Shown: positions 21,954 through 34,666, counted from the first letter of the stretch. The stretch: DNA of 64,000 nt from Coffea arabica (GCF_036785885.1 NC_092326.1:42494287-42558286); one strand, 5' to 3'. Translations and numbers: made by a program. Notes: generated by a model not told the origin, from the sequence alone.

Positions 21954-24949
21954 ATGGCGACCTCCAAGCTCCAGGCTTTGTGGAATCACCCCGCTGGCCC
22001 TAAAACAAGTCTGTTCTTTCATCTCTTCTCTCTTTATGCCATTTACCTATGTTGGCTTTCATGCGTTGGATTTGGATCTTCTTGATATTCTCTGCAGTCA
22101 ATTTCCCAATTCTTTTGAATCTTCTTTGCATCTCGTTTTGATGCTTTTGTAGTTCCCTAACATCAATACTTGGCAGATGGGATGGATTATTTTGTGTAAA
22201 TTAGTTTTGGGTTTTCTCCAGGTGGGAGAAAGATTCAATTTTTTAGGATGTTTTGGATTGGGGTTCGGGTTCTTAATAGCTATCTTATGTGGATTATTAG
22301 GTCGTTTCAGTGCTGTATGTTCGAATGGAGGCAATAAATCGACAAGCCGCCCCAATTCTAGTATCAGAGGAAGTTTGAGTTTTCTGACTAATAATGTAGC
22401 GAGTAGGTTCTCAAATTCAGGCGAGATAAGGTAGTCGATTTAATTTGAGATCTATCCAAAAGTTTTTAATTGCAAAGGCATGATCGTAAAGGCAAATGGT
22501 AGCAACTGCAATGAGTCGTCTGTCAGCAAAATCCAGCTAGAGGTAGTAGAACTTTACCTTGCAGTGGGGTTCTATTGTATTATTGTTATGTGGATGCTCT
22601 ATCAAGCTGGAAAAATAGGAGTTTCACAGGAATAGCATATAGGCTAGAATGATAGAAGGTGGTTGGATGAATCTGTGATACTTCAAGATTGGAAACTCAG
22701 CACCTTAGAATGCAAATTGAGAAAAGAGGGGCATGTACCTGATCCTAGTCAGTACGATACTATGAGTAAAAACTCGTCTTAGATGTATGCTGAGTTGTAT
22801 CAGTACTATCTTCTTTTTCTGTTTGTCTAGGGGGCTTTGATTTTCTTTTCTTTTTTCTATTACCTTTTTTCAAAACACTCCTTTGGAAATTTGGCGAGGA
22901 GGTTGTATTGTCACCACGTTTTTTGTTATAAATTCTGTGAACTATGTACAGAAACAAAGGAATGTGTCTCTTTTGCAACAGGTAGAGTTTCATTTAACAT
23001 CAAAAAATAGAGAAGATGATGATTTGTGCTTGTTCATTTTGTGTGTTTTAGTTCATTTCTGGGCTCCAACTTTCAAGTGGGGAATTAGTATTGCCAACAT
23101 TGCTGACTTCTCTAAACCACCTGAAAAGCTCTCATACCCTCAGCAGATTGGTACGTTCTATCTTCTTGTATCTCCATGTACTCTGTGTGCCTTGTGGATC
23201 TCCATTTATGAAATCCCCCCCCCCCCCAACAAAAACCCAAAAAATCCCTTGTAAATCCCATCGGCCCATTGAATAGCTTTTTAATTGTCATCTTTGTTTG
23301 CCTCAATTTAATGTGGCTAAATTCTGTGATGGAATTTTTCATTTCCTAGTATCCTTTCAGTTTTCTGTTTTTCTTTCATGTGGCATTTGTTATAAGTTTC
23401 TTGGCCAGCATCACAATTGTTGTCATACGTACAGCGGTAACAGCTACTGGACTTATCTGGTCGCGCTATAGTACTGTCATTACCCCGGTAAATTCTACTT
23501 CCAATACATGTCTAGATTTTCAATTTTTTAAGTACGGTTGTTTGTCTACAGTTTGATTGCTTCTAGATTTTCAATTTTTTAACTGAGAAATTTAATTTTG
23601 GAGCTGTGTCCAATTTGACTTATTTCAATTTGCCTCAGCCCTTACCTGCTTTATGGTTGAAATAAATTGTGTTCAATTTATCAGTCTTCCTAATGGAGGA
23701 ATTTCTCATTCATGACATGTGCAGCTGTTGCAGTTTATATAAATAACTTCTTTCCTTTATCAAATCAATAAAAGGAAGTGTGTGGATTTTCCTCAACTTC
23801 AGGTGTCAAAGATTGAAACACGAGACTTGGATGAAATCCACTTTCAAATAATCAACCAACTTTGTTTCCTTGGTCCCTTCCAATGGTGAAAACCTTAAAA
23901 TAGCATCCTCTTTCTGCTAGGTCCTGATTGCTATTGACCATCATCTTTTGCATTCTTAAAGTAGCATCCTCAAATAACTTTAAAGCTTACTAATTTTCAC
24001 AATCTTGCACTATTTTCTTCTTTTTAACATCTTGCCTGATAGTGTGCCAGTTTAGTTCCTGTTTCTGTGTTAATTGGCTCAATACAACAATTTGCTTTTT
24101 CTTTTTTTTTTTAAATGAATATACTTGCAAATTATCTTGATGAGTTTCAGTCTGTCCCTTTTTGCATTACCCTCTGGTGGTAATATTTTCGTTTGTCAGT
24201 TACAGCAACCAAGCCAAAAACAACTTTTGGGATCAAAGCCAACTAGATTGGAACTCTTGTACATGGGATATTATTACACCTATAGAGTGTTCTGCTTTAC
24301 CTTTTAGTTAGTATATCCTTATAAACAATGAGCAATGTTCTTGATTTCCTTGGAGAGCAGAGAGTTTATAAGTCTATTTAAGCATGTCCATTGAATTACT
24401 TGTAGTTAGCAATGTTTTCCTGCCATCTGTATCACGTACATCATTTAATGTCACGAGTAGTTGGTTATCGTAGTAATATTTGCGGTGTTCTTGTCTGTAT
24501 GCTTGATTGTGGTTTGCAGAAGAACTGGAATCTATTCAGTGTAAATGTTGCAATGGCTTGCACTGGCCTATACCAGCTTTCACGGAAGATTAGGTCAGTT
24601 TTGTGTATTTCAACTAGCTATTTACTTGATCTGATACAAACGATACCATCGCTGCATTGGAGATACCTGAATTTTACATGCCACATAGGAAGTACTAAAC
24701 CCCTCTCTAACCACCCCTCGTGGGAAGAGTAGGAAAAAGAAACAATCAAACAATGTAAAAGTAAACTGAACTGAGGAGGGAGTAAAAAGGAAAATGATGT
24801 CCCTTGTGTTATAAGTGATAGTTTGACATCTTTATTTCTGTGGATTGATGTGGCATTAGGGCACATCCTATGTTCGTTAAACTAATCATCTGTTTATGAT
24901 CAGGCATGATTATTCTAACACGGAGCAAGCTGTTGTTGCTGAAGAATGA
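21954..24949 (+). CDS. MPC2: Mitochondrial pyruvate carrier, MPC2 type
   Basis: Five exons (21954-22008, 23052-23150, 23435-23487, 24520-24593, 24904-24949) join in phase to 108 aa. The sequence begins MATSKLQALWNHPAGPKTIH and contains FWAPTFKWGISIANIADFSK, PPEKLSYPQQI, GLIWSRYSTVITPKNWNLFS and VNVAMACTGLYQLSRKIRHD. NHPAGP, FWAPxxKWG, EKLS, IWSRYS and PKNW are hallmarks of the MPC2 branch rather than MPC1. The protein sits in the inner mitochondrial membrane, pairs with MPC1, and imports pyruvate into the matrix. Three short hydrophobic segments are consistent with the family. Intron 1 is about 1 kb and contains an unsupported hydrophobic ORF. Which Arabidopsis copy it matches (MPC2 or MPC3) cannot be told by eye; neighbours favour the At4g22310 position. 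Confidence 0.93.
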
Positions 24950-25686
24950 TGACGAAAGTTCACATCTTTAATCCTTGGAATGATGGATCCAATTGGTTTC
25001 TACTTTGGAAGCTCCTGAATAGATTTTTCTGTGCCCCTTGAATTGGGTTCTGTAATTTGCTATTCTCATTAGATGTGAACGTGATGTTAATTATAGCCTC
25101 TGCTTTGGATTCATCTGTAGTCATCATCTTGTGATTTTAATCTTTTTTCCTTTTAACTTTTGACCATCAATAATATGAATGTTTTGATTTGAATGTCATG
25201 CCATGATGACAAGGGCGCTTCAGCCTCTGAGATTTTTAACCTTTTATTCCCCAAGGCAGTAGCTACCTACTAGAGCAGACCAAATATGGTGTACAAATGA
25301 ACTTAAAAAAGAGTAATAGCATTTTCCAATTGCTATGAACTCGACAAATATAATTCAAAACTCCCTGACTACATTTGGTAAAGTCCAAAATGTCCAACTG
25401 CAGCTGTAGAATGCATTAGATTGGTGAAAAAATTGATTGTCTGTTGGTACACATAATCGATACAAATTGCCATGTTCTCAAATGAGGAAGCATCAATGTA
25501 AGTCTAATATTACAGGCATACATTTTTGTCGTAGTCTTGCTCTAACCGACACGATCAGTTAACAGAGAGCATCTTCAAGAGGTAAAAATGGGACTGCACT
25601 GCTAGGAATTTTTAATATCCTCTTCTGCTTCCCCTGTAGCTTAGCATCCATCTATTCCTTCCCTGACGCATTCTCATTCTTGCCAA
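24950..25686. other. Convergent 3' ends of the MPC2-type and EAR-motif genes
   Basis: A short spacer of 737 bp between a plus-strand stop and a minus-strand stop. It should hold both 3' UTRs and possibly overlapping transcript ends. No gene or repeat was recognised. Confidence 0.5.
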
Positions 25687-28600
25687 CTATCCATCTTTAT
25701 TCTGCTCTACTTTGGCATCAGAATCATTTTCTCCATCATGAGCCTTCAAGCCCAAGCTTAAGTCCAATGTGCTTTCATTTAGATCTTGCCGTCCTACGGG
25801 ATCATTGTCTGAAGCCTAAAATAGGAGTAGATTTAAAGAAGACCTAACAAGTTAGTAAACTGATGTCTTCCTCCAAATTCAAGAAGAAATGAAAAAAAGA
25901 AATCAATTACCAAGCAAGTTTGAAGCTGCAGGAAACAAAATTGAGTTCAACTCAAATTACCTGACATTCTTCTGCGGGAACATCATTGATATCAGGTTTC
26001 TCGTCAAAACCATCATTCTTAGAGGTTGGCTCCATACCATCTGTGTCTGTCTCCATAGGTTTAACTTCATCTTCAACCTGTTCTGACACCTCATTCTTTT
26101 GCTCTTCTAGGACAGCCACCTATTTCACCCATCCGAACACAAAGATAAGCTGACAATCAACTAAAAGTACTGCATAGATATTCACCAGACTAACTCGAGG
26201 AGTTACATAGATTTGTCCACATTTTATAATCAAGAATTGACCATATTGATGGTGAAAGCTATATCAACTTCCTTACTTCAAGAAGATGTCAAAATTTCAG
26301 TCACACGCCTAGCACATCTAAACTTGACTGGACCAGGCTCAAAAAAGAGAAAAAAAATTGAGAAGAGAAAAGCTATCAAACTGGCAAAAACAACTAACAA
26401 TAAATTATTGCCACAGTGCTAAAACATAAATAATATTATTAAAAGGAGAGTCAGAAAGAAAAGGTGATCTGCAAATGTTAGACCGAGATGCCTTTCCATG
26501 TCAAATTTCTAATGTCTCAGCTGGATCGCAAGCATCTATAAAGATCTAATTGATATAGTAAATTTAACAATCTCAAAGACAACTGGTACATTCCAGTGGT
26601 AGCTTATCATGATACCAATGGAATCAGTAATTTGTATGTAAAGCACCAAAAAAAAAAAAAAACTTGATCAAGCATGAAGACTAGAAGCAATTAATGAAAT
26701 TACCATGACAAAGCACTTTTTCCGTGCAGATATGAGATATGACTGTAATTTATCCATAACAATAATACTATTAAATCACATAGGCCTCAGTTTTCAAAAT
26801 CTTCCACACACCATTGATGCCTTTAACAGATATAGACAATAGATTGCCAACTAGCTGAAGTCAACCAGCAACAGTAATCATCATAGTAGCATGCAGCATT
26901 ATTCTTTAAACCAACAGATTTTTGCTACCAATAACTCCTATACCATTACGGAGCAAGTTCAAGGCCCTATCAATCTTCTAGGTACTTAAATTACGATTCC
27001 TCCTACTATTTTTTAAATTCATACTATGTTGACAGCTTACTTGTAAGTTAATCAGTGATCCTAATAAACAACCAGAGAGTTGCAAAGAACCCAAATTTAG
27101 CATCTATCTCAACAATAGTAACCAGAAACAAATATTACAAGGGATTAATTTGCACAGATTTTAGGAAAGTTTCCTTACCTGAAAAACAATTATAGAAACT
27201 ATTTTGAACTTCTAGGGAGAGAGTCCAGAGATACCATCGCAAATTAAATATAGGCATCTCAAAAACATCTCTTAAGTGAACTTGAAAACACAGTCCCTGC
27301 AGGAAGCATGATTGCAAATATAATGGGAGCACAGAGGTTAAGGCATAATTCAGGGTAAAGCCTAGCTTAGGGCGCAACATTGTAGAGCACCTAACTCGTT
27401 TAACTACAGCTCATAACCAATTTCTTAGCATATTCTCATCCCTGCATATGTAACAACATGTCCATTGACAAAATCTCTCTCTGTTCTTTTCCACTTTTCC
27501 CCCATGACTACCATTGGTAAACACAGGCGCAGGCATTTAATGTCCTGCCATCCTTTTTCAATTGACTATAAAAGTGCTAAAACAGAGGCGCAAAGGGTGA
27601 TGAAAAATTCAAGAGTGTTTTATGCAACTCCTGATACAGTAAGCAATTAGTCATTTAAGAGTAAAGTCAATCCATGAGCTTCTATGGATGGAAAGAAGTT
27701 CGATAAGCAGCCTTGTTCTCTACAAGCAGAAATGTTACTCCTGTTCCAACATTAATCAGTTGCCTCCTAGGTCAAAACAGTACAACCATAGCATCCCAAG
27801 GTCATTCCTGACAATTCACAACATTTACAGGAAAGAGAAAATTTGATAAACCCAGGTTTCATCAAATTAAAGAACAATACGCAAAACAGTGAGGCAAATG
27901 ACAAGTTTCAGAACTGAATCAAATACGATAAATAAATATGACTATAGTTTTTGCTGATGCCGAATTCTAGATGAAGCTAATTAGTTAACTTGACCATAAG
28001 TTTCTTTGTACCTCAAATACATACAGTTAGATAACAAGTAAAACCACAGCTTCATTCTCATCTTAAGGAGCTCCAAAATGAAGAAAAAGATGCGGTAGAA
28101 TTTCAGTACAATTAGATAGACAAAGCAGTTTTCTTTCAGCTTTTTCAAATACTTCTACTATAGAGCAGTTTTTTAAATATCCTTTTCAGGCTCTAAGTTT
28201 GAAGACCATCAGTTGAAACATTAGGCATAATGTCTCCAAATTATATTATATCTACAGGCAGACCTTTGGAGCTCCTTATTTCTTAGTGAAAACAATCTGC
28301 ATTGGAAGCTTTCAGAGCTTGATAGTCTAGTCTAATTAAAAAACGATGAAGAAGTCGTTTCCAAACACGTACCGAATATTTAAGCGAAGAAGAAAGAAAA
28401 TCGAACAAAGTGGAATACTTTCTCAAATTTCAAATTATGTGATAACTAACGCCCCAAAACTATCCAATACGTGTCCGCATTCCACAGCACGTTCAATTTC
28501 CCACTCAAGATCAGATCCTTACAAACAGCAAACCACAAAATTTCAATTCTTTAAAGATTCCCACCTCCCCAACCTGAATCTGAAAGCCTAAACCCTCTTT

Positions 28601-29107
28601 GTAGACTGAAAAAATCCAACAATCAGTACAATCAAATGAAATTAAATTCCTTCCAAAATCAGAACATCACTTCTCAATGCCGAGCAAACATACTCTATGG
28701 TCAAATTGAAAATTGAAAAACTGCAAAGTAGATTGACAGAGAAGTACCGGGATATACTTGAATTGACGCTTGGGGGGCTCGTCAACAGCTACGGCGTCGT
28801 CTTTATGCGAGCTCTTTGACTCCTCATTATTGTCACCGTTAGTCTTCCCATTCCCGTAACCATTGTTGCCGTTGAGGCTGGGAGTTATGGGCGTCCACTT
28901 GTACAGCAACAGGTGAGAGCCGTTATTTCCATTACCGGCACCGTTGGGCGCCGCCGTTTGGTGATGGTGGTGGTTGCTAGTATTGTTATTGTTTGGCGGC
29001 GTTAGGGGGATCCATTTTTTCTTCCACTTACGGACCGGACCGGTGAACACAGTAGCCGGGCCGTACCGCGTAGAGGACCGGCCGAGTCTTGCCCCTACTC
29101 CCTCCAT
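25687..29107 (-). CDS. Plant-specific protein with C-terminal EAR-type motif
   Basis: Three minus-strand exons (28748-29107, 25961-26119, 25687-25815) join in phase to 215 aa. The N terminus is distinctive (MEGVGARLGRSSTRYGPATV, then FTGPVRKWKKKW). An Asn/His/Gly-rich low-complexity linker follows, then LLLYKWTPITPS, PPKRQFKYIPVAVLEEQKNE, and an acidic tail. Residues 190-196 read LDLSLGL, an LxLxL EAR motif of the kind that recruits TOPLESS-type co-repressors. I recognise it as a conserved plant family that I believe includes At4g22320, but know no established function. A nuclear, repressor-linked role is inference from the basic N terminus and the EAR motif. Intron 1 is long (26120-28747, 2.6 kb) with nothing recognisable in it. 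The gene looks intact. Confidence 0.8.
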
Positions 29108-31221
29108 TCACGGTGGCGGCGGCGACTGGTCGGCGATCCCTTTATTCCGCTTTGTCTAATTTGATTTACTTCGTAAACCAATAAAAATAGGAAATTGCAA
29201 TTTTGTCACGGTATTTTTTATTTTCGCTCTGCAAATATATACTAGTATATATATGGAATGGAGTTAATCTTTAATCCACCTCCTTTCCTATGGCTATGGT
29301 AAGCAACTTTCCAAAAGTAACCCTGTTCCCAATCCCGCTCAAATAAAATAAAATAAAAACAAACCACTACTAACTAATTTTGCTACTGTATCAAAGCCAT
29401 CCAAGGCCAGTTTCTTCCGAATAACAATTACTTGTAACTTATAAAAGTTCAATTATTGCAGTACAGTAATAAATATTCCTGGGATTTCGGAAGAATGTCT
29501 CAGGCATTATTATTTTGTTTCGGCTGTGATTTTTTTTCCGTCTTTTTTCGTAAATATATTTTTTGATCATCTTTTTTTTTATCTCATATATATCAAATTA
29601 AATCAAATCGTGATAATATATTTTTGAATTGGTATTTTGTACAGAGGATTCTGCTCCACAGTCCATGCCCATTGCCCTATCTCAGTAAGGCATGCTGAGA
29701 AGAGAAGGACGTTGGGTGAGACCAAAAAAATATATATACAAAAGGTCACTCTGCTTAGAAAAGATGAACGGCCAAGATTTAACCCCCATCGGCTTATAAG
29801 CTGAAGAAGCACACCCGAAACTTCTAGGGTTGGTGCGTAGTACTAAAGAGTTTACAGCACCATCACCGCCCCTCCCACTTTGCCCGCACTCCATCCGCCT
29901 TCACATAATCTCGTCCGTCCGTCCATTTATCCGCTAATTTTTTCACTTCTGCTAATCAATCCGGCTAAATTGCTGGAAGGGCTACATGTACAGCAGGCAA
30001 GGGTGAAAGTAGGATGAAGTGCCGTTTTGTACTCTCTGTTTATCCTTTTCTCTCTAGACTAGAAAACCTGCTGTAGTTGACTGCTGAGCTTTCGTCAGGA
30101 GGTTGGGGCAAGAGAAGGGGGTGAAGACGAAAATGGCAATTATTTGGATTTTGCCGTTTCAAACACCCTTCTCTGACATCAATGCTTGAATTTGCACCTT
30201 CCAGGCTTGCTGCTGTGATTCCTTCAGCAGCACGCGTCAATGGGTGCCTACAATAAATATATTTTCTTTCGGATTGATTTAAGTTGTACTCTGGCCCTGA
30301 AAGTTACTGCTCATAATTTTCAGTGCGATCTGAAATGGCGATTATTTGGATGCAATTGTGAGGGAAAGGATGGCAAGATTTAACTGTTGGGATGAAGTGA
30401 AAAACAACAGAAATAAATGATTAACTCTTATCTGCTCGCCCATAAATATGACAAATGGGATTTTGATGGCAAAAATCAAAGAAATCAAACTACTTAGGCA
30501 CAAAGGAATCGAAGAAATCCCAAATTAAGCTGTTCTTTTTTTGTTTTTATTTCAACCTAAACTATATTAACATTAACAATAGTCATGAGTAAAAGTGTCT
30601 TATTTGACACAAAGAATGCCGCTCGGCTTTTGGAGTATGATCTGGGCTTAGGTTTGTTTAGTCAGCAAAAGTCAATTGACTTCTTGACCAAAAAGACGAA
30701 GCTCATTTCTCATTTCACTTGGGGGTTAGTACACTCTTAGCAGCAGGGTGGGTGAGTGAGTTCTAGTCCCACATCGAGAGGGGGGTTGGGGTTTGATGGG
30801 TAGATAAGTCTCTTGGATCTGCTCCAAGAGTTGCCGGCTTTTGGAGTATGATATGGGGTTTAGGTTTGTTTAGTCAGCAAAAGTCAATTGACTTCTTGAC
30901 CAAAAAAAAAAAAAAAAACTTATTTGTTACTTGACAGAGGGTGCTGATGGGCAAATTGAACGTTTTCAATAGTTTGACAGAATGGGCTGATTGAATCTGT
31001 CCAATAGTTTAGTGGGCTGGTTGACGGAAAACAAAAAAAAAAAAAAAGTTTAATGGTTTCTGTGAGAATCTGGAAATTCATAACTATACAGAAAAGAAAA
31101 CTACTTTTTTGGGCTTTTATTTTAAATTGAAGAAAAGCGGATTCTCTTTTAGTTATATGCCTCCAAAATCAATAATATTGGCCTTTTTATTTTTATTTTT
31201 CTCTTACATTGGTCTTTTTTT
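29108..31221. other. Intergenic region with a 211-bp-period duplication
   Basis: AT-rich spacer upstream of the EAR-motif gene. Short fragments near 29570-29640 resemble the GTTTGTTTGGAT MITE family in reverse but are too diverged to call. The 71-bp direct repeats at 30624-30694 and 30835-30905 are listed separately. No coding sequence is supported. Confidence 0.45.
30624..30918. repeat. Direct repeat pair around a snRNA-promoter-like motif
   Basis: The 71-bp segments at 30624-30694 and 30835-30905 are nearly identical (both contain TTTGTTTAGTCAGCAAAAGT then CAATTGACTTCTTGACC). The second ends in a run of 17 A. Between them, GTCCCACATCG at 30766-30776 is a perfect match to the plant snRNA upstream sequence element, with TAGATAAG 24 bases further on. 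The unit looks like a tandem duplication with period 211 bp. Confidence 0.65.
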
Positions 31222-31458
31222 GAGAAGATGGAAAGCTAAAATTTTTTTTTTTTTTTTTTTTGTCGACGGAGTGGATGTTCGGATCAAGTCCGTAAAGACG
31301 GTCCGACTAATCCCACTTCGGCCCGATCTAGCGCCCCAACTAGACCTAGCACGTTAAATGCACGGAAAAGCCGATGTTGCTGTGAAGGTTCGACCCCAAG
31401 ACCTGACGGTCCCCAGGAAGAGGCGCCAACCACCAGCCCACGGAGAAGATGGAAAGCT
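31222..31458 (-). mobile_element. Full-length tRNA-derived SINE with perfect 16-bp TSD
   Basis: The element body at 31238-31442 is on the minus strand, with its A-tail seen as a T run at about 31241-31261. Read on the minus strand it has a promoter B-box-like GGGTCGAACC, a tRNA-like head (GGGCTGGTGGTTGG) and GGGATTAGTCGGACC in the body, typical of plant SINEs. The target-site duplication GAGAAGATGGAAAGCT is identical at 31222-31237 and 31443-31458, so the insertion is complete and fairly young. Confidence 0.88.
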
Positions 31459-32306
31459 TAAATAAGTGTACCATTTCCAGTCCTCGACTGACTAGAAAAT
31501 GGAAAGCTGAGACAAATGATACCATCCTTTGACTACAAAATCAGAAGTTGCCATCAGCGGTACCAATTTGTTTGTTCTTGACCGCTATTGAGTATAGAAC
31601 CCCTAATCTTTGACCAATGGATTACAGCATAATGGCATTCATCAGTCGCTCTTGTACGACTACGCAAACTTTCTTGGTCCAACACAAGCGTTTGAAAACT
31701 ACTACTGATTTTGGCTCAGCGGCCATCAAAACTTAATCCTTCTTAGATTAGTCCTTTTTGGGCTGTAATTTAGAAATTTAAACCTCATTTGCAGTGCAGT
31801 GAAAAAAATTCAAAAGCGATATCAATACAGCCTTTTAATTTAATTAAATTTAAATATCTCCTAATTCCTTGCTCAATTTCTTTTATGAATAAATTAAATT
31901 ATACAAATTTTACCATCGTACAAAACAAGCGTTTGGATGACCCGGAGACGTACAAAAGTGGCTGCAGTTTTCCATAGCTGCAAGCCACATGGAAAAAGCA
32001 CATAGCAGAGTGCAGACATGTACTGCAAGGGGGGAAAAACTTAACAAACAAGTCTATATATAGGCTTTCATTGCTCAGCAGCCAAATGAGGCGATCAAAA
32101 AACTAGTAGTAATATAATACAGGAGATTTATGGAGGAGTAGAGGGAATTTTGCTCCGGTAGCCCTCCAAAGCAGTCGAACTAATTCCAAGAAATCGAACC
32201 TTATCCTATGCCGGCCTAGACTATCGTCTGAAAAAAGCAGCAGCCATTGTTGGGCAAATTTTATTCACACAAATTGGCCAGCTTTGTGAATTGTTAACCA
32301 CTTAAC
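31459..32306. other. Intergenic region, 3' side of the DUF506 gene
   Basis: AT-rich non-coding sequence. The last part before 32307 is probably the 3' UTR of the minus-strand DUF506 gene. No gene or repeat was recognised. Confidence 0.45.
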
Positions 32307-33720
32307 CTACGATAGTACGCTGTTGCCGTTCAACTCCGCAGCCAAGTTGCCTACTCTGAAACCACCAACACATTTAGTAGAGAAATCTTCTCTGCAGGGG
32401 AAAGAAATCGTTGGCACGGGCACAAAGCCAACTGATCTCTTCCTTCTTCTCAAGTCGTCCTCGTCAGAATCAAATGCTTTTTGAGCTGGAGAAAGTTCAT
32501 TGGTTGTTCTTTTATAAGAGCCGAACCATTTTGCTTGCATGTAACCTAATCTCCTCCATGGTGGCAAATGAATGTCAACTTTCTTCATGGATTTCTTAAT
32601 GGCACTGCACATTAATCTTGTCACCTGCTTGAGCTCATCTTCTTTGCCAACAAATATTTGAGGGAAAATGTTGAGTAAGGATGTATAGCGCCCGGTTGGC
32701 TTGGCTATCGCGAACTCTTTAGCTAGAGCAACCTCAACAAAGTACCTAGTTCCACCCACATAAACATCAATATATTCGTAATCCCCAGAAGGGCAGTGGC
32801 CAACTTTTTCCCACTTGGATTTGCAAAAGCCTGTAGAAAAAATCGAGTTCAAGAAATTAGACAACGAGTAAACAGTCCACGTGATGCAACTAGTGTGTTT
32901 TAGGCATTCGCCTTATATGGTCATAACAATGGCAGCAATGCGATGAACCAATAGCGTAAAGTATTAAAAACATTTGCCTAATTTTTACTACTGCAAAAAT
33001 TAATATACCCACATCACGTCCCCTATCTTGCATACCCGATCAAGTTTATATTTGTTTCCCAAAGAAAAGAAAAAGGAATCCAAACAAGAACAAGACTTTC
33101 GTTCTCTATTTTCCCTCCATCAAAAAAAAAGGTTGATTAGTTATTCTTGCTTGCATCAAAAGAATTTTGCATGTATACCAGGAAAATAGAGAACAAAAGG
33201 CCTGTATATGCTCATGGATGCTGCATCTCATCAGCAAAACTGGGCTAAAATTTTGCATGTGGAGTCCTACTATAAAGACAAAGGAGGAGTTGATCACTTA
33301 TTTACCAGCATCAAGACCTCTATCACGCAACCGGACCATAAGACGCCGTTTAAAATCAACCGTTGACGAACCATGGGCGCCAACAACTTCCCTTGAAGCT
33401 TTTTCCACCGCCGTATGAATCTGTCTCTTCACCTCATCGACTTGACAATTCAACAACCTCTTCAAACTGTCCTTAATGTCGGAATCAGAACAGTTCCTCT
33501 CCGATGATTCATCTGAATCTTCAGCCCCATCGTTCCTTTGATCAATCCCCCGAGGATCACCAAGTTCCTCCTCGTTTTCAAGAAAAGAATTAACTAAATG
33601 TGACAAATCGGTACATGTCTCTGCAGAGTGCTCGCTGCCACTGCTCTCATACAGCCTAGCCCGAGCTTCCTCATCAAAAGCTGCCGCGACCCTTTTGAAT
33701 CTAACAGGTATCCTAGCCAT
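32307..33720 (-). CDS. DUF506 (PDDEXK-like) family protein
   Basis: Two minus-strand exons (33306-33720 and 32307-32830) join in phase to 312 aa. The start is the ATG at 33720 (MARIPVRFKRVAAAFDE). The N-terminal third is acidic and Ser-rich. The core then shows the DUF506 hallmarks: a KRRLMVRLRDRGLDAG segment, CKSKWEK, SGDYEYIDVYVGGTRYFVEV, EFAIAKPTGRY, FPQIFVGKEDELKQV and LPPWRRLGYMQAKWFGSYKR. The family is assigned to the PDDEXK nuclease-like superfamily by fold prediction, but most plant members have no demonstrated nuclease activity; some are stress- or calcium-responsive. Function here is not known. A G-rich run (about 33762-33786) lies just upstream, in the leader or promoter. Confidence 0.9.
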
Positions 33721-34252
33721 CTCTACGGTCAATTTCTGTTTCTTTTCTTTTTAATTTTTTTTGGGGGGGGGGGGGGGTGTGGGGGTTGTACCTCTTTTGG
33801 ACGACAATGACTCCGGCGGAAGAGAGGGTTATGCTTTTATAGAGGACGGAGAAAGATTTCTTTTCTTGTGCTTGTAGAGTTGGATTACATCAGAGTCATG
33901 TATGTTGCTATGATGTCCACATTTATTCTGGGATGGGAAGAAAGAAGAATAATGGAGCCTACAGGGGTCACGATGAAGACATTATGAAGATTGCGAGACG
34001 ACATTACACGTAGATTATAGATACAGAGTTATATTATATAGCATATTTTTGACTACTGTCCTACTTCGGCTTAGTTGCGTATATTCTGCATATTTTGGCT
34101 ACGGGGGTACGCGGCAATGTATGTGGATGGGTTATTTAACCAAATTCACAGCTTAATCCAATCCCGTTGTAACTTCTATTTAACCAAATTCCAGAACAAA
34201 ATCTGTTCCAAAATTTATTTACCTTCAATTCTAATTTCTTAATTTATTCTAA

Positions 34253-34411
34253 TTTGTTTGGATAGAGTATTATTCTAAATAATTACTGTAGTACTTTTTA
34301 TAATATGATGTATGTAAGATAAAAATGTGACTAAAAGTATAAAAAAGTAAATTAGAAAATATTTTTATAGTACTAGTAAAAAATTGTTTTGAAAAATTTT
34401 GCTATCCAATT
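34253..34411. mobile_element. MITE, GTTTGTTTGGAT family, copy B (diverged)
   Basis: Ends TTTGTTTGGATA and CTATCCAATT, with the internal block TACTTTTTATAATATGATGT then ATGTAAGATAAAAA. It is clearly related to copies A, D and E but more diverged, so it is older. Confidence 0.65.
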
Positions 34412-34504
34412 GTGATGGGCTTGCATGCATCTTGTACATGCTTTCTTTGAAAACCTTGGCATGAAGTGAATATAATACATGCTTGGAATTTTATGTAACG
34501 GGAG

Positions 34505-34666
34505 TGTTTGGATATCAAAATTATTTCAAATAATATTTCGCTTGCATCACAAACATATTTTCCAACCTACCTTTTTTATATTCCCAATCACCTTTTTATC
34601 TCACATACATCATCATATCACAAAAAGTGCTACATTAATTATTTCAAATAATACACTATCCAAACA
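34505..34666. mobile_element. MITE, GTTTGTTTGGAT family, copy C (inverted)
   Basis: The internal block appears as its reverse complement (CCTTTTTATCTCACATACAT, then CACAAAAAGTGCTAC), framed by TGTTTGGATAT at the left and CTATCCAAACA at the right. It lies only about 90 bp from copy B, in the opposite orientation. Confidence 0.78.

Noticed and set aside
22177-22434. 85-codon hydrophobic ORF in intron 1 of the MPC2-type gene
   Set aside because: It has no recognisable homology, and the real gene is well explained by splicing across it.
30766-30776. A complete snRNA gene
   Set aside because: Only the upstream element matches; no U1-U6 sequence follows, so it is reported as a motif finding and not as an RNA gene.
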